Positions 46,257 to 58,789 of a DNA stretch of 64,000 nt are shown piece after piece (the first letter of the stretch is position 1; the number at the start of each line of letters is the position of its first letter). The notes beneath the pieces are model-generated. The model worked only from the letters and a program-made list of their open reading frames with translations, had not been told where the DNA came from and made no database searches. This DNA comes from Siphonodentalium dalli. Lineage: Eukaryota; Mollusca; Scaphopoda; Gadilida; Siphonodentaliidae. The DNA is taken from contig CP136062.1 in assembly GCA_032622095.1 (NCBI GenBank), positions 161,876,875 through 161,940,874 on the forward strand, given 5' to 3'. The position numbers and the translations under genes were made by a program.

Positions 46257-46627
46257 TTAACCCTTTACCCAACAGGACGGCCCTGTGCCAATGCATTCTT
46301 TTATATATGCGAGTCGACCATAGGTCGCCTCGCATATATAAGAGAATGCATTGGCTTAACACATTAAAAATTATAAAATTGTTAAAGAATGTAAGAAAAA
46401 ATGGGCCAATGCATTCTCTTATATATGCGAGGCGACCTATGGTCGACTCGCATATATAAGAGAATGCATTGGCACAGGGCATAACTGTAACTATCACAAT
46501 GTGGTCAAGGAGCCGGTTCCAATGATATCCATATTGTATGGTTCTATTGAGACAGACCGAAGATATTTTATAGGCTGTTGAAGCTTTATTTGGCCGGTTT
46601 TGGCCGGTTTGTTGGGTAAAGGGTTAA
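46257..46627. mobile_element. TTAA MITE B2 with two near-perfect hairpins
   Basis: Ends TTAACCCTTTACCCAACA and its inverse, with TTAA at both sides (46257-46260, 46624-46627). Inside are two 67-bp hairpins, 46288-46354 and 46406-46472, each with arms CCAATGCATTCTCTTATATA. Their asymmetric centres (TCGACC versus GGCGAC) put them in opposite orientation. The intervening spacer is 51 bp. This is the cleanest single-copy representative of the family. Confidence 0.8.
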
Positions 46628-47712
46628 AGTGTGTATTTTCTCTGAGAACAATCACTATCTTAGCTTACACAACATGCACCCTCTCGTGTATATTATCAAC
46701 GCCAAGACATGAAGAAAAAGAGCGAACGCACAGTTGTTGTACATTTATAACAGCACCCCCCCCCCCCTCATGGTTGTAAATTTCCTACTGTGACAAAAGT
46801 GATAAAAAGTCACCGAGATAACAATTCACAAAGGTTCCAGTACTATTGTTGTATAGAGGAAACATTCCTGTGAAGTTTATAGTATTTTACCATGTACATT
46901 ACACAACTAATCAATACGCCGAGCAAACAAATGGCCATTGTTTCTCCTTATCGATTGCACTTGAGTTTAACACAAGATCGGCAACTGGCCCCACTATTCT
47001 AATAAACCAAAGCCCCTCTGGCGCAAGCAGAACGAATAGGCTATCGACCACAAATGTCCACACGAGCGTGCCAGATGTATTGTGTCTGACGCAGACCTCA
47101 CCATATTGGTCACAATGGTGGTGTATTCCATAGAACTGAGTAAAACGTTAAGTGCATTCAATTTATACTTCCCAGGAAGTATTTGCATAAAATATTTATT
47201 AACCTTTCACATCACAAAATCACAACGAAATACTTTTTTTTCGCGAAAATCGTTTTGAAGACACTTTGTACATAAAGGCCCACTTAATTTTCGAACCCCC
47301 AGATTACATTATATAAAATATATGCCATATTATATACAATTTGAAAGAGGAAGCCCCAAAACATTGTATTATCAACTTATCCGGGGTAATAAACTGTGGT
47401 CATGTTGTTTTTGTTGAGTTGCCAACGCGTTTTGTCATCTAGATTGCAGTTAGAAGTAAGAAGCTAAATGATTTTCAATGCAGGAATAACTCTATATATT
47501 AAAGATAGAGTTCTTCCCTTCCATTGAAACAGATTGAATGCTCTTGCATTCTGGGAGCCAAGGGGGGGGGGGGTCATTATATGATTTCAGCAGTTTTCTA
47601 TTTCTCTGTGGGCATCTTCTGAGACACAGATGTTTCAAATAGTGATGAATTATAGTATTTAATCATAGTTTATGGCATAGATTGTTATTAAAACCGTATA
47701 TCAAGTCACTAT
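46628..47712. other. Unrecognised intergenic DNA
   Basis: No exon or repeat is recognised. It contains C (46757-46766) and G (47562-47572) runs. Confidence 0.35.
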
Positions 47713-48960
47713 TAAACGAGAGGCCGATCACGATCGGCAGATGTTAACCCATCCCTTGGCGATGAAAATTTAATATGATCGGATAAATGAGAGTTTTGGT
47801 GTTGAATTATAGAGTATACTGGTACAGGATCTGTAATGCTAAACCACCACAGCCAGCAAGCCCATGGGTTAAATGTGTAGGTGTGACCTGGACATGGAAT
47901 ACTTGGGTTAAGAGAGTCCAATTTAAGTTTACAATAATAATGTGTCCTAGTATACAGATAAGCAACCTCACCACTGACCCATTAATATCAATTATATAGT
48001 AGAGCTGTCAAAATATCACAGGAATTGTTTATGTTGAACACTGACCTCTATTAAACCAATAACAATTATAATGATATCAGACCATCTGAAGATATAACTC
48101 TGCAGCAGAGATGTCTACTGTTAATATCATGTGATGTTTATTGTTGAATCTTTATTTTAAATTAGATACCATAGCCTTCTTTATCAGATTATTTGCACAT
48201 TGGCATAAGAAACATCAGAAAATAATATAGCCTTATCAATAGCTAAGTAGTCCAAAGGCAATTGGTGAATTGGATTTAATGTTGCTCCAAACAGATTTAC
48301 CAGTACATAACACAAGATTTTGGACCGATTTAATCAAATTTGGTTTGGTGATTCAGGGTACCCTTGGCAGAGTTATAATGGTGTTAGTTTTTCAAATTTG
48401 TTTAACTTAAAAACTTTTTAATTATTTAAAAAAATTAAAGGTCCACATTGGAAATCTTTTTATCAACTTTTATCATAATCATCAATATCTAAATGAAAAC
48501 AAATGACATTTTTTTTATTATCATTATTATAAAAGTTAAAAGTAAAAAATAATTAAAATCGAATTTTTTTTCCAATTTTTTTTTCTCGAAAAAGGGTCAT
48601 AACTCCTTTAAAATTAATCGGATCACACCCATATTCGAACTCGATCTGTATTTTGGGCTCTGTAACTCACAAAATGTTTGAGTTATGGCAGAATGCGTGA
48701 ATTCTAAGTTGAAAAAGGGCCATAACTCTGTAACAAAATCTCGGATCAAACCCAAATTCGAACTCGATCTGTATTTTGGGCTGAGAAACCCATATACAAA
48801 ATTTGGTTTCGATCAGATAAAACATGTTTGAGTTATCGCATTACTCGTAAAGTGTCTACGGACAGACAGACGGACAGACAGACAGACGGACGAACGACGA
48901 GTGGTCAATCCGGGCAACGACACTATGTTTACCATACTATGGTATGGGTAAACATAAAAA
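47713..48960 (+). mobile_element. Array-bearing repeat family M, copy 2
   Basis: It starts with the same AAACGAGAGGCCGATCACGA hairpin as 29661, carries two array units (48590-48850), a GACA/GACG run (48858-48893), 'GACGAGTGGTCAATCCGG', and ends 'TACCATACTATGGTATGGG' then TAAACATAAAAA. The unique interior between hairpin and array is AT-rich and differs from copy 1. Confidence 0.7.
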
Positions 48961-49621
48961 TTAAGCGCCGACTCGAAAATTAATTGGGCCTTTAAGAAAC
49001 ATCTGTTATCGTACATATTCGAATATGGTTTCCACGCATAGCATATCTCCGGATGTGGATAGTTTAGATGGACCTATACAGAAAACTCCTTAATTGTTAA
49101 TCTAGTACACCGCATGCAGGGATCTTTGCTATCCGATGACAACATCATGCATATTATATAACAATAAAATGGCAAATAGATGACTTCGATCATATTTTTT
49201 TAAGCTTCGATCATATTTTTTTTAAGTCGGGGAAATTTTGGGAAGAGTTTCTCAGAAAGCATGCAATTTGGTGTGCAATGAATAACTGCCATAACAGTAC
49301 ATGATGTGAGCTAACGAAAGGCTCGAATGACAATTTAATTGACGGCAACACTGCTTCAAGAATGTTATGATAACATAATGCTAGTTGTTTGCTGAAAATT
49401 ATGAGCAGCCATTTACAAGAAAAGCAATGTCAGAAATGGTAACGCGCTCAAGATCATATATTATATACCCATGTTTGTAATTATAGAATATAAAATATAT
49501 TGGTTTCGCGAATGACCAACTCAGAATTCCGTTAAAAAGTTGAAATATAAGACTTACAAATTATCTTTTTCATTTCTTTTATTTGTAATTGACATAGCTT
49601 GTCACAAACCAAAAATCAATA

Positions 49622-49891
49622 TTATTGACATAATAATGTAAAGGACAATAAACGAAATTGAAATTCACAACTACACATTTTACCGGACTCGGCCTCCTGG
49701 TCGCGCAATTTGACTTTTAAATCCGTCTCAAAAATTGCCATTTTTCTATAAATAAAACCCCCAACGTAAACTCCAGCGCCCAGGCGAAACAAGAATTTGT
49801 ACATTAGTATACACGCGGCGCGCGTAACAATATCTGTTACAACGAAGAAGCAGCCCAATAAATACAAATGTCGGTATGCAGGCTTATTCAC
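49622..49891 (-). CDS. Candidate small membrane-protein ORF
   Basis: The 89-residue frame has two hydrophobic segments ('YLLGCFFVVTDIVTRAACIL' and 'FLFRLGAGVYVGGFIY') followed by a charged stretch 'METDLKVKLRDQEAESGK'-like in character (residues about 60-75). Local base composition is more GC-rich than the flanks, as in real exons here. An alternative start is the ATG at 49804. A possible GTAAAA donor inside the charged region would make it a first exon. I do not recognise a family, and chance cannot be excluded. Confidence 0.25.
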   Translation of the reverse strand: MNKPAYRHLYLLGCFFVVTDIVTRAACILMYKFLFRLGAGVYVGGFIYRKMAIFETDLKVKLRDQEAESGKMCSCEFQFRLLSFTLLCQ

Positions 49892-51119
49892 CCAAACCCA
49901 AATGTTTCTATCAGTTCTTGCCTTGAATGGATATCATCATTGTTTTCTAATTAACATAATAATAACATTAATCGATATCATTACGCTAGATAAGCTCTTA
50001 TGTCACTGTGCGTGCCGATAATACACGTGTGTCTTACTAAAGAATATTACGCCGCGGATTTAGGGGCTATAATTATGTGATAAATATATATATATATGTA
50101 TAATGAACGTTGCGAACGATATTGAGAACTACTCGTGATATTCCGTGGAAATAATTATCTCATTAATTAATAACGGTATGACAGGAAAACGTACTTTACT
50201 CTCCACAGGGATTTCGAGAGCTTCAGCCTTAGACTGTGGACTACTGCATAGGTGAATCTCAATGTAGAGTTCTGTTCGCATCGCGTGCACACGTAAGGTT
50301 CAGTGGGGATAGATATACTGATTACAATATTATAGTTGAGCGGATGGAACCGATTTTAGAAACTTTAGTCTACCGGCACTACACACAGGCCTGTGATACG
50401 TTATTTTGAAGGTTATGACATTGCGCCCCAGACAGAACCCGTGTGAGATATACAAATGCGGCCGAAGATAATTTTGAGAGGTTTAAGAACAAAAATTCAG
50501 CAAAAAATCATTGTTTTTGTAAAATTCGGCAAAATGAGACATAAAATAGAGAAACAACATTTTTTGCGCTAAAATATTGAAATTTACATACCTCTAGACA
50601 TCTAAAATAGTCACATCCATTAAAATCGCCATAAACAGAAATAATATTAAAATATAGACAGCCCTTGTTCTTATGCCAATCATAAATATCTCATAAATAT
50701 CAAGTTATTGTCAAATCGCACGCCTTGTCAGTAAACAAAAGCCATGCTATGATGCAGTATAATACGTAAAGAGTGTACAAAACGCAAATCGCTCAACGCT
50801 CAACGCTCAAGATTTCGGTGTTGAATGGGTCACCGTGAATCACCCCCCCCCCCCCCCCCCAAATCTCCACGGTGTTGAGTGTTTTGCTTATCACACTCGC
50901 TGTACGTGCTGTGTATAAACAAATGCTCGCCTCACACAAATGCATACTATCATTATACTGTACTGTTAGTATATTCTTGAGGAAATTCATAATTTGATAA
51001 CTTTTATTTCTAAATTAAAACCTACAACCAAGGCCATCCGTGACTTTACAGCACATGTCACGATTTCGTTGATATAAATCTGTATGTCTGAGATTTATTG
51101 TAAAAATAGACAATTGAAG

Positions 51120-51199
51120 ACTCGCATATATATAAGAGAATGCACTGGCACATGGTCATTAATGCTGCACCAGCGAAGCTCCCTTCATGAAAGGGTTAA
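51120..51199. mobile_element. Right half of a B1 double-hairpin MITE
   Basis: 'CTCGCATATATATAAGAGAA' through 'GCACCAGCGAAGCTCCCTTC' to AGGGTTAA (TTAA 51196-51199). The left half is absent. Repeated in units 2 and 3. Confidence 0.65.
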
Positions 51200-51413
51200 A
51201 CAGTGTCTTCTTAAACGGACATGGATCGTTAGAACCCGAACTTATGCATAAATAATTTGGTAAGATGTACATGTATCTCAAAACATACAATATATGCGGA
51301 AGATTTCCGAAAAAACTCGTCGATTTAGAGCTGAATTTGCGGAAAATACGTGTTTTGTTTCTTATATTTTCGATAAATCTGAGATCGTTTCGTTTGTGTC
51401 GGTTCGATTTTTG

Positions 51414-51812
51414 TAACCCTTTACCCAACAGAAGGGCCATGTGCCAATGCATTCTCTTATATATGCGAGTCGACCATAGGTCGCCTCGCATATATAAGAG
51501 AATGCATTGGCTTAACACATTAAAAATTATAAAATTGTTAAAGAATGTAAGAAAAAATGGTAAAAAGTGTTAAAAAAAGATTTTTTTTAGGCCAATGCAT
51601 TCTCTTATATATGCGAGGCGACCTATGGTCGACTCGCATATATAAGAGAATGCATTGGCACAGGGCATAACTGTAACTATCACAATGTGGTCAAGGAGAC
51701 GATTCCAATGATATCCATATTTGTATGGTTCTATTGAGACAGACCGAAGATATTTTAGGCTGTTGAAGCTTTATTTGGCCGGTTTTGGCCGGTTTGTTGG
51801 GTAAAGGGTTAA
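51414..51812. mobile_element. TTAA MITE B2, in tandem unit 1
   Basis: TAACCCTTTACCCAACAG at the left and the inverse at the right with TTAA 51809-51812; the left target has mutated to GTAA. Hairpins lie at 51444-51510 and 51592-51658. The spacer is 30 bp longer than in 46257-46627. Identical elements sit at 53526-53924 and 55635-56033. Confidence 0.8.
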
Positions 51813-52363
51813 TCAGCGGACGCGCAGGGGGGGGGGGGGGCTATGCAAAAAGATTCCGTGAAAAAAAAATCCAGCCACCCACCACCTCCATACTTGCAAA
51901 AAACATTATTTTTTCCTCTGACTAATCGGGGATCCACCCCTCTATTTCCATGAATTTTTACACTTAAAGCAGCTTTTTAAAATGAAATAACTCCTACGGT
52001 TTGACAATTGGACATTTAACCTTAAGTTAATGCTGAATAATGTATACATATACCAATCTGTCAGTTATAAATTAGCTGATGCAGATAAAGTTATTTCTCT
52101 GTTAACTGTGTAGCCGATACCATATTTGTCAGCGTATGTTACCAATATTTGACTTTGATCATTTGAAATTTTACTTTAAATGTCTGACTCACTTGTGTGG
52201 TTCACCTTTGATGATTTGATGATGGGGGTAGAAACAATTATTTTCATAAAACCCATTGGTGCTCGCCAATTGTTCTAATATATAGAGGATCTACAACGAG
52301 TCCCCAGTTTTTAGCGGAATTTACAAAACAAGTCTAGTAAATTATGTCTGGACCGAGACTTTT

Positions 52364-54473
52364 GCATAGGTGAATCTCAATGTAGAGTTCTGTTCGCATC
52401 GCGTGCACACGTAAGGTTCAGTGGGGATAGATATACTGATTACAATATTATAGTTGAGCGGATGGAACCGATTTTAGAAACTTTAGTCTACCGGCACTAC
52501 ACACAGGCCTGTGATACGTTATTTTGAAGGTTATGACATTGCGCCCCAGACAGAACCCGTGTGAGATATACAAATGCGGCCGAAGATAATTTTGAGAGGT
52601 TTAAGAACAAAAATTCAGCAAAAAATCATTGTTTTTGTAAAATTCGGCAAAATGAGACATAAAATAGAGAAACAACATTTTTTGCGCTAAAATATTGAAA
52701 TTTACATACCTCTAGACATCTAAAATAGTCACATCCATTAAAATCGCCATAAACAGAAATAATATTAAAATATAGACAGCCCTTGTTCTTATGCCAATCA
52801 TAAATATCTCATAAATATCAAGTTATTGTCAAATCGCACGCCTTGTCAGTAAACAAAAGCCATGCTATGATGCAGTATAATACGTAAAGAGTGTACAAAA
52901 CGCAAATCGCTCAACGCTCAACGCTCAAGATTTCGGTGTTGAATGGGTCACCGTGAATCACCCCCCCCCCCCAAATCTCCACGGTGTTGAGTGTTTTGCT
53001 TATCACACTCGCTGTACGTGCTGTGTATAAACAAATGCTCGCCTCACACAAATGCATACTATCATTATACTGTACTGTTAGTATATTCTTGAGGAAATTC
53101 ATAATTTGATAACTTTTATTTCTAAATTAAAACCTACAACCAAGGCCATCCGTGACTTTACAGCACATGTCACGATTTCGTTGATATAAATCTGTATGTC
53201 TGAGATTTATTGTAAAAATAGACAATTGAAGACTCGCATATATATAAGAGAATGCACTGGCACATGGTCATTAATGCTGCACCAGCGAAGCTCCCTTCAT
53301 GAAAGGGTTAAACAGTGTCTTCTTAAACGGACATGGATCGTTAGAACCCGAACTTATGCATAAATAATTTGGTAAGATGTACATGTATCTCAAAACATAC
53401 AATATATGCGGAAGATTTCCGAAAAAACTCGTCGATTTAGAGCTGAATTTGCGGAAAATACGTGTTTTGTTTCTTATATTTTCGATAAATCTGAGATCGT
53501 TTCGTTTGTGTCGGTTCGATTTTTGTAACCCTTTACCCAACAGAAGGGCCATGTGCCAATGCATTCTCTTATATATGCGAGTCGACCATAGGTCGCCTCG
53601 CATATATAAGAGAATGCATTGGCTTAACACATTAAAAATTATAAAATTGTTAAAGAATGTAAGAAAAAATGGTAAAAAGTGTTAAAAAAAGATTTTTTTT
53701 AGGCCAATGCATTCTCTTATATATGCGAGGCGACCTATGGTCGACTCGCATATATAAGAGAATGCATTGGCACAGGGCATAACTGTAACTATCACAATGT
53801 GGTCAAGGAGACGATTCCAATGATATCCATATTTGTATGGTTCTATTGAGACAGACCGAAGATATTTTAGGCTGTTGAAGCTTTATTTGGCCGGTTTTGG
53901 CCGGTTTGTTGGGTAAAGGGTTAATCAGCGGACGCGCAGGGGGGGGGGGGCTATGCAAAAAGATTCCGTGAAAAAAAAATCCAGCCACCCACCACCTCCA
54001 TACTTGCAAAAAACATTATTTTTTCCTCTGACTAATCGGGGATCCACCCCTCTATTTCCATGAATTTTTACACTTAAAGCAGCTTTTTAAAATGAAATAA
54101 CTCCTACGGTTTGACAATTGGACATTTAACCTTAAGTTAATGCTGAATAATGTATACATATACCAATCTGTCAGTTATAAATTAGCTGATGCAGATAAAG
54201 TTATTTCTCTGTTAACTGTGTAGCCGATACCATATTTGTCAGCGTATGTTACCAATATTTGACTTTGATCATTTGAAATTTTACTTTAAATGTCTGACTC
54301 ACTTGTGTGGTTCACCTTTGATGATTTGATGATGGGGGTAGAAACAATTATTTTCATAAAACCCATTGGTGCTCGCCAATTGTTCTAATATATAGAGGAT
54401 CTACAACGAGTCCCCAGTTTTTAGCGGAATTTACAAAACAAGTCTAGTAAATTATGTCTGGACCGAGACTTTT
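52364..54473 (+). repeat. 2.1 kb tandem unit 2 of 3
   Basis: Near-identical to unit 1. The C run (52961-52972) is about ten bases shorter and the G run near 53939 is a few bases shorter. It contains the B2 MITE at 53526-53924. Confidence 0.9.
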
Positions 54474-56577
54474 GCATAGGTGAATCTCAATGTAGAGTTC
54501 TGTTCGCATCGCGTGCACACGTAAGGTTCAGTGGGGATAGATATACTGATTACAATATTATAGTTGAGCGGATGGAACCGATTTTAGAAACTTTAGTCTA
54601 CCGGCACTACACACAGGCCTGTGATACGTTATTTTGAAGGTTATGACATTGCGCCCCAGACAGAACCCGTGTGAGATATACAAATGCGGCCGAAGATAAT
54701 TTTGAGAGGTTTAAGAACAAAAATTCAGCAAAAAATCATTGTTTTTGTAAAATTCGGCAAAATGAGACATAAAATAGAGAAACAACATTTTTTGCGCTAA
54801 AATATTGAAATTTACATACCTCTAGACATCTAAAATAGTCACATCCATTAAAATCGCCATAAACAGAAATAATATTAAAATATAGACAGCCCTTGTTCTT
54901 ATGCCAATCATAAATATCTCATAAATATCAAGTTATTGTCAAATCGCACGCCTTGTCAGTAAACAAAAGCCATGCTATGATGCAGTATAATACGTAAAGA
55001 GTGTACAAAACGCAAATCGCTCAACGCTCAACGCTCAAGATTTCGGTGTTGAATGGGTCACCGTGAATCACCCCCCCCCCCAAATCTCCACGGTGTTGAG
55101 TGTTTTGCTTATCACACTCGCTGTACGTGCTGTGTATAAACAAATGCTCGCCTCACACAAATGCATACTATCATTATACTGTACTGTTAGTATATTCTTG
55201 AGGAAATTCATAATTTGATAACTTTTATTTCTAAATTAAAACCTACAACCAAGGCCATCCGTGACTTTACAGCACATGTCACGATTTCGTTGATATAAAT
55301 CTGTATGTCTGAGATTTATTGTAAAAATAGACAATTGAAGACTCGCATATATATAAGAGAATGCACTGGCACATGGTCATTAATGCTGCACCAGCGAAGC
55401 TCCCTTCATGAAAGGGTTAAACAGTGTCTTCTTAAACGGACATGGATCGTTAGAACCCGAACTTATGCATAAATAATTTGGTAAGATGTACATGTATCTC
55501 AAAACATACAATATATGCGGAAGATTTCCGAAAAAACTCGTCGATTTAGAGCTGAATTTGCGGAAAATACGTGTTTTGTTTCTTATATTTTCGATAAATC
55601 TGAGATCGTTTCGTTTGTGTCGGTTCGATTTTTGTAACCCTTTACCCAACAGAAGGGCCATGTGCCAATGCATTCTCTTATATATGCGAGTCGACCATAG
55701 GTCGCCTCGCATATATAAGAGAATGCATTGGCTTAACACATTAAAAATTATAAAATTGTTAAAGAATGTAAGAAAAAATGGTAAAAAGTGTTAAAAAAAG
55801 ATTTTTTTTAGGCCAATGCATTCTCTTATATATGCGAGGCGACCTATGGTCGACTCGCATATATAAGAGAATGCATTGGCACAGGGCATAACTGTAACTA
55901 TCACAATGTGGTCAAGGAGACGATTCCAATGATATCCATATTTGTATGGTTCTATTGAGACAGACCGAAGATATTTTAGGCTGTTGAAGCTTTATTTGGC
56001 CGGTTTTGGCCGGTTTGTTGGGTAAAGGGTTAATCAGCGGACGCGCAGGGGGGGGGGGGCTATGCAAAAAGATTCCGTGAAAAAAAAATCCAGCCACCCA
56101 CCACCTCCATACTTGCAAAAAACATTATTTTTTCCTCTGACTAATCGGGGATCCACCCCTCTATTTCCATGAATTTTTACACTTAAAGCAGCTTTTTAAA
56201 ATGAAATAACTCCTACGGTTTGACAATTGGACATTTAACCTTAAGTTAATGCTGAATAATGTATACATATACCAATCTGTCAGTTATAAATTAGCTGATG
56301 CAGATAAAGTTATTTCTCTGTTAACTGTGTAGCCGATACCATATTTGTCAGCGTATGTTACCAATATTTGACTTTGATCATTTGAAATTTTACTTTAAAT
56401 GTCTGACTCACTTGTGTGGTTCACCTTTGATGATTTGATGATGGGGGTAGAAACAATTATTTTCATAAAACCCATTGGTGCTCGCCAATTGTTCTAATAT
56501 ATAGAGGATCTACAACGAGTCCCCAGTTTTTAGCGGAATTTACAAAACAAGTCTAGTAAATTATGTCTGGACCGAGC
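54474..56577 (+). repeat. 2.1 kb tandem unit 3 of 3
   Basis: Near-identical to unit 2. Unlike units 1 and 2 it runs on past the hairpin centre into the complete family E element, so this end is the ancestral right junction. It contains the B2 MITE at 55635-56033. Confidence 0.9.
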
Positions 56578-57060
56578 CTTTGGCGAGGTCCAGAGATAAT
56601 TTACTGGACGAGTTTTGCAAATTCCGCTAAAAACTGGGGACGAGTTGTAGATTTTATTTATAACATTATCCAAAACTTCGAAAAAAAAACACTTAAATCA
56701 ACAAATGGGACGCGAAACTAACATCGGCTTCTATAAGGCATGCGATGACGTTTCACGTAACTATGCGTTGTTTCCCCCGCACAAAGAAATCGTCCCAGAT
56801 GAATAAAGACTCTTTGACGTATTTAATGGCCCATAATTAATGGCATAACTTTTCAAACTCTTCAATCATTATAGTTGCTGGAAAAACACTGGAATCCATA
56901 GTAACTTGAGATGTAGCGTACGGAATGTAAACAGACGACAAACCGGAAGTCAAATGTCACCTGGCACTATTTCCTGTTATTAAACGAACGTTTGATATCA
57001 CAATTTATAGAATGGGTTTATTTAGTGGAATAAGGGTATAGGATCATGTAATAAATATAG
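56505..57060 (+). mobile_element. Interspersed element E, copy 2
   Basis: It opens with a large hairpin: arms about 56505-56572 and 56580-56652, 'CTACAACGAGTCCCCAGTTT' facing 'GGGGACGAGTTGTAG'. It then follows the same block order as 27170-26700 read on the minus strand, to 'GGTATAGGATCATGTAATAA'. No ORF. Confidence 0.7.
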
Positions 57061-57110
57061 CATATTGTAATTTTTATATTTTGTACATCTGCATGTATTT
57101 GACCACCGTC

Positions 57111-57260
57111 CCAGGGGGGGGGGGCGAAAAAAACTGCAGACACAGGGTGGAAAAAACTGTTTTCTTCGGTTTGGGTACCCCCCCCCCCCAAACAGCAAAA
57201 AGTGCAGTTTTTTCCACTGACCATTTGCCCCCCCCCCCCCCCAGAAAAATCAAATCTACC
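57111..57260. repeat. C/G-run cluster with inverted flanks
   Basis: Homopolymer runs of G (about 57114-57124) and C (57179-57189, 57227-57242) alternate with 'AAAAAACTG' / 'CAGTTTTTTCC' facing words. The long overlapping frames here are artefacts of the runs. Confidence 0.6.
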
Positions 57261-57570
57261 CCAGCCGGACAACAACTCGGTTTGACCGGAAACCGAAAAA
57301 AACACCGGAGCATACAATTCACGAGAAGTTGCTTGGTAACTTAGTTTAGATTATTATGACTAAAATGGTCATTGTCCACCAGTAGAACGCAGATTTGTAC
57401 CTCGTGATGTCATGACATGTACAAACATGTATATTGGTGATCGCAACGCTTTGTATGCACTTTAAAAAATGACAACTAGTCATTACCTCGACTTTGAAAA
57501 AGATGCAAATGAGATGAGTGAGATACCAGCATATAACTGTTTTCTGATACCATTGGAGGAGAAATCGTTT

Positions 57571-58501
57571 AATACATGCAGGGGCGTAGCAAGCAAATTT
57601 TATCGGGGGGGGGGTATAACCATTCATCGCGAAGTGATAACCCGACGCCGGAGGCGTCGGTGTTGGAGAGCACGAGATGGGGTCGCCCCCTCTCTTTGGG
57701 GGTGGGGGTCCGGGGGTCCTCCCCCGGGAAAATTTTCTGACATTGTAAGCTTAAAGTGGCTCTCTGGTGGCTTCTGACCCATCTGACATTGTTTTCACAC
57801 CCACTACATTATCATAGATTAGATCAACATTCTTATCATTTATCAATTGTAACTTCATAAAATGGTAGGCCGATTGAAAGTGTAATGAACAAATAGGTAC
57901 CGGTATATGGGAATTCATGTTGTGTTATTATCTAATCATTAATGATGTGAAATTACTCCCATAACTGGGATAAGACATTCAGAAAGTAAATATGTCACAA
58001 ACAACCATGAGAATGTAGACTACATGGATGCACACATCACCAGAAGAAGCTTGCAAGACCAGGAATGGCCAAGTGATAAACAGAAAATGGAATTTCTATA
58101 AATTCTGTTGTCACATAAATCACCAGAAACAGCTGTCAGCTGGTAGGCTATAGATGGAATGACTAGGTTGTAAATACAGTACATCTTTAAATATGTGTCA
58201 ATGTCATTATTTTCTGACAACAGCAAACTTTATTGAAGTATATAGGTATATTCACCCACCACCCCATCCCGCCTCCCATAGTAGCCTATCTTATGCGCCG
58301 CAGGCACAAGTATATAGGTATAGCCACCCACCACCCTATCCCGTCTCCCATCGTATCTTATGCGCCGCAGGCGCAAGTATATAGGTATAGCCACCCACCA
58401 CTTCATTAGTTTGCCAAATATTTTTACTAACCTTTGGAAAATATTGGGGGGGGGTAAATACCCCCCTTGCTCCCCCCGGTTCCTACGCCCCTGAATACAT
58501 G
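57571..58501. mobile_element. hAT-type element with 8-bp target duplication
   Basis: AATACATG flanks both sides (57571-57578 and 58494-58501). The element (57579-58493) starts CAGGGGCGTAGCAAGC and ends in the inverse (GGTTCCTACGCCCCTG). The interior is non-coding apart from C/G-rich runs and a minisatellite. Ends and duplication length fit hAT. Confidence 0.85.
58236..58402 (+). repeat. 60-70-bp minisatellite in the hAT-type element
   Basis: Units 'AGTATATAGGTATA...CACCCACCACC' followed by 'ATCTTATGCGCCGCAGGC' begin near 58237, 58307 and 58376; the last is partial. Confidence 0.75.
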
Positions 58502-58789
58502 GGATAGTTCTGCAGTAAAAATTTGCCAGATAAGCGATCGCAGGGTAGAATTCTGCATTCGACTGGTAGACACTGACATAGTCGGCATTATTAAGAGGGT
58601 TAATGGGGTCAATATCACATGTAAACCAAGACAGTGGTTATCCAAAATTGTTTTCGGTGGATTGTACTACTCATGTATATATGATTTGGATATTAAGGTT
58701 AATCCATATTCTATAAAATGAGAGAAAATTGAAGTTGTGAGTCTGAAAATACATATTTGGAAAACAATTACATGCAAACTTTTTCGGAC

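Larger units (their letters stand above)
50246..52363 (+). repeat. 2.1 kb tandem unit 1 of 3
   Basis: The unit starts GCATAGGTGAATCTCAATGT and ends with the left arm of the family E hairpin (52290-52360). Contents in order: one arm of palindrome G, a C run (50840-50861), half a double-hairpin MITE (to 51199), a complete TTAACCC MITE B2 (51414-51812), a G run, and AT-rich unique sequence. The copy differs from units 2 and 3 almost only in homopolymer length. Confidence 0.9.

Noticed and set aside
51401-51420. tRNA box-B-like GGTTCGA words here and near 21700
   Set aside because: No box A at the right distance and no cloverleaf; the context is MITE or AT-rich DNA.
51159-51573. 119- and 102-residue frames repeated in three copies
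   Set aside because: They are created by the palindromic MITE hairpins within the tandem units, on both strands; triplication of the DNA explains their apparent conservation.
57018-57344. Three overlapping 80-100-residue frames
   Set aside because: They are low-complexity frames of poly-Gly and poly-Pro type caused by C/G runs on both strands.
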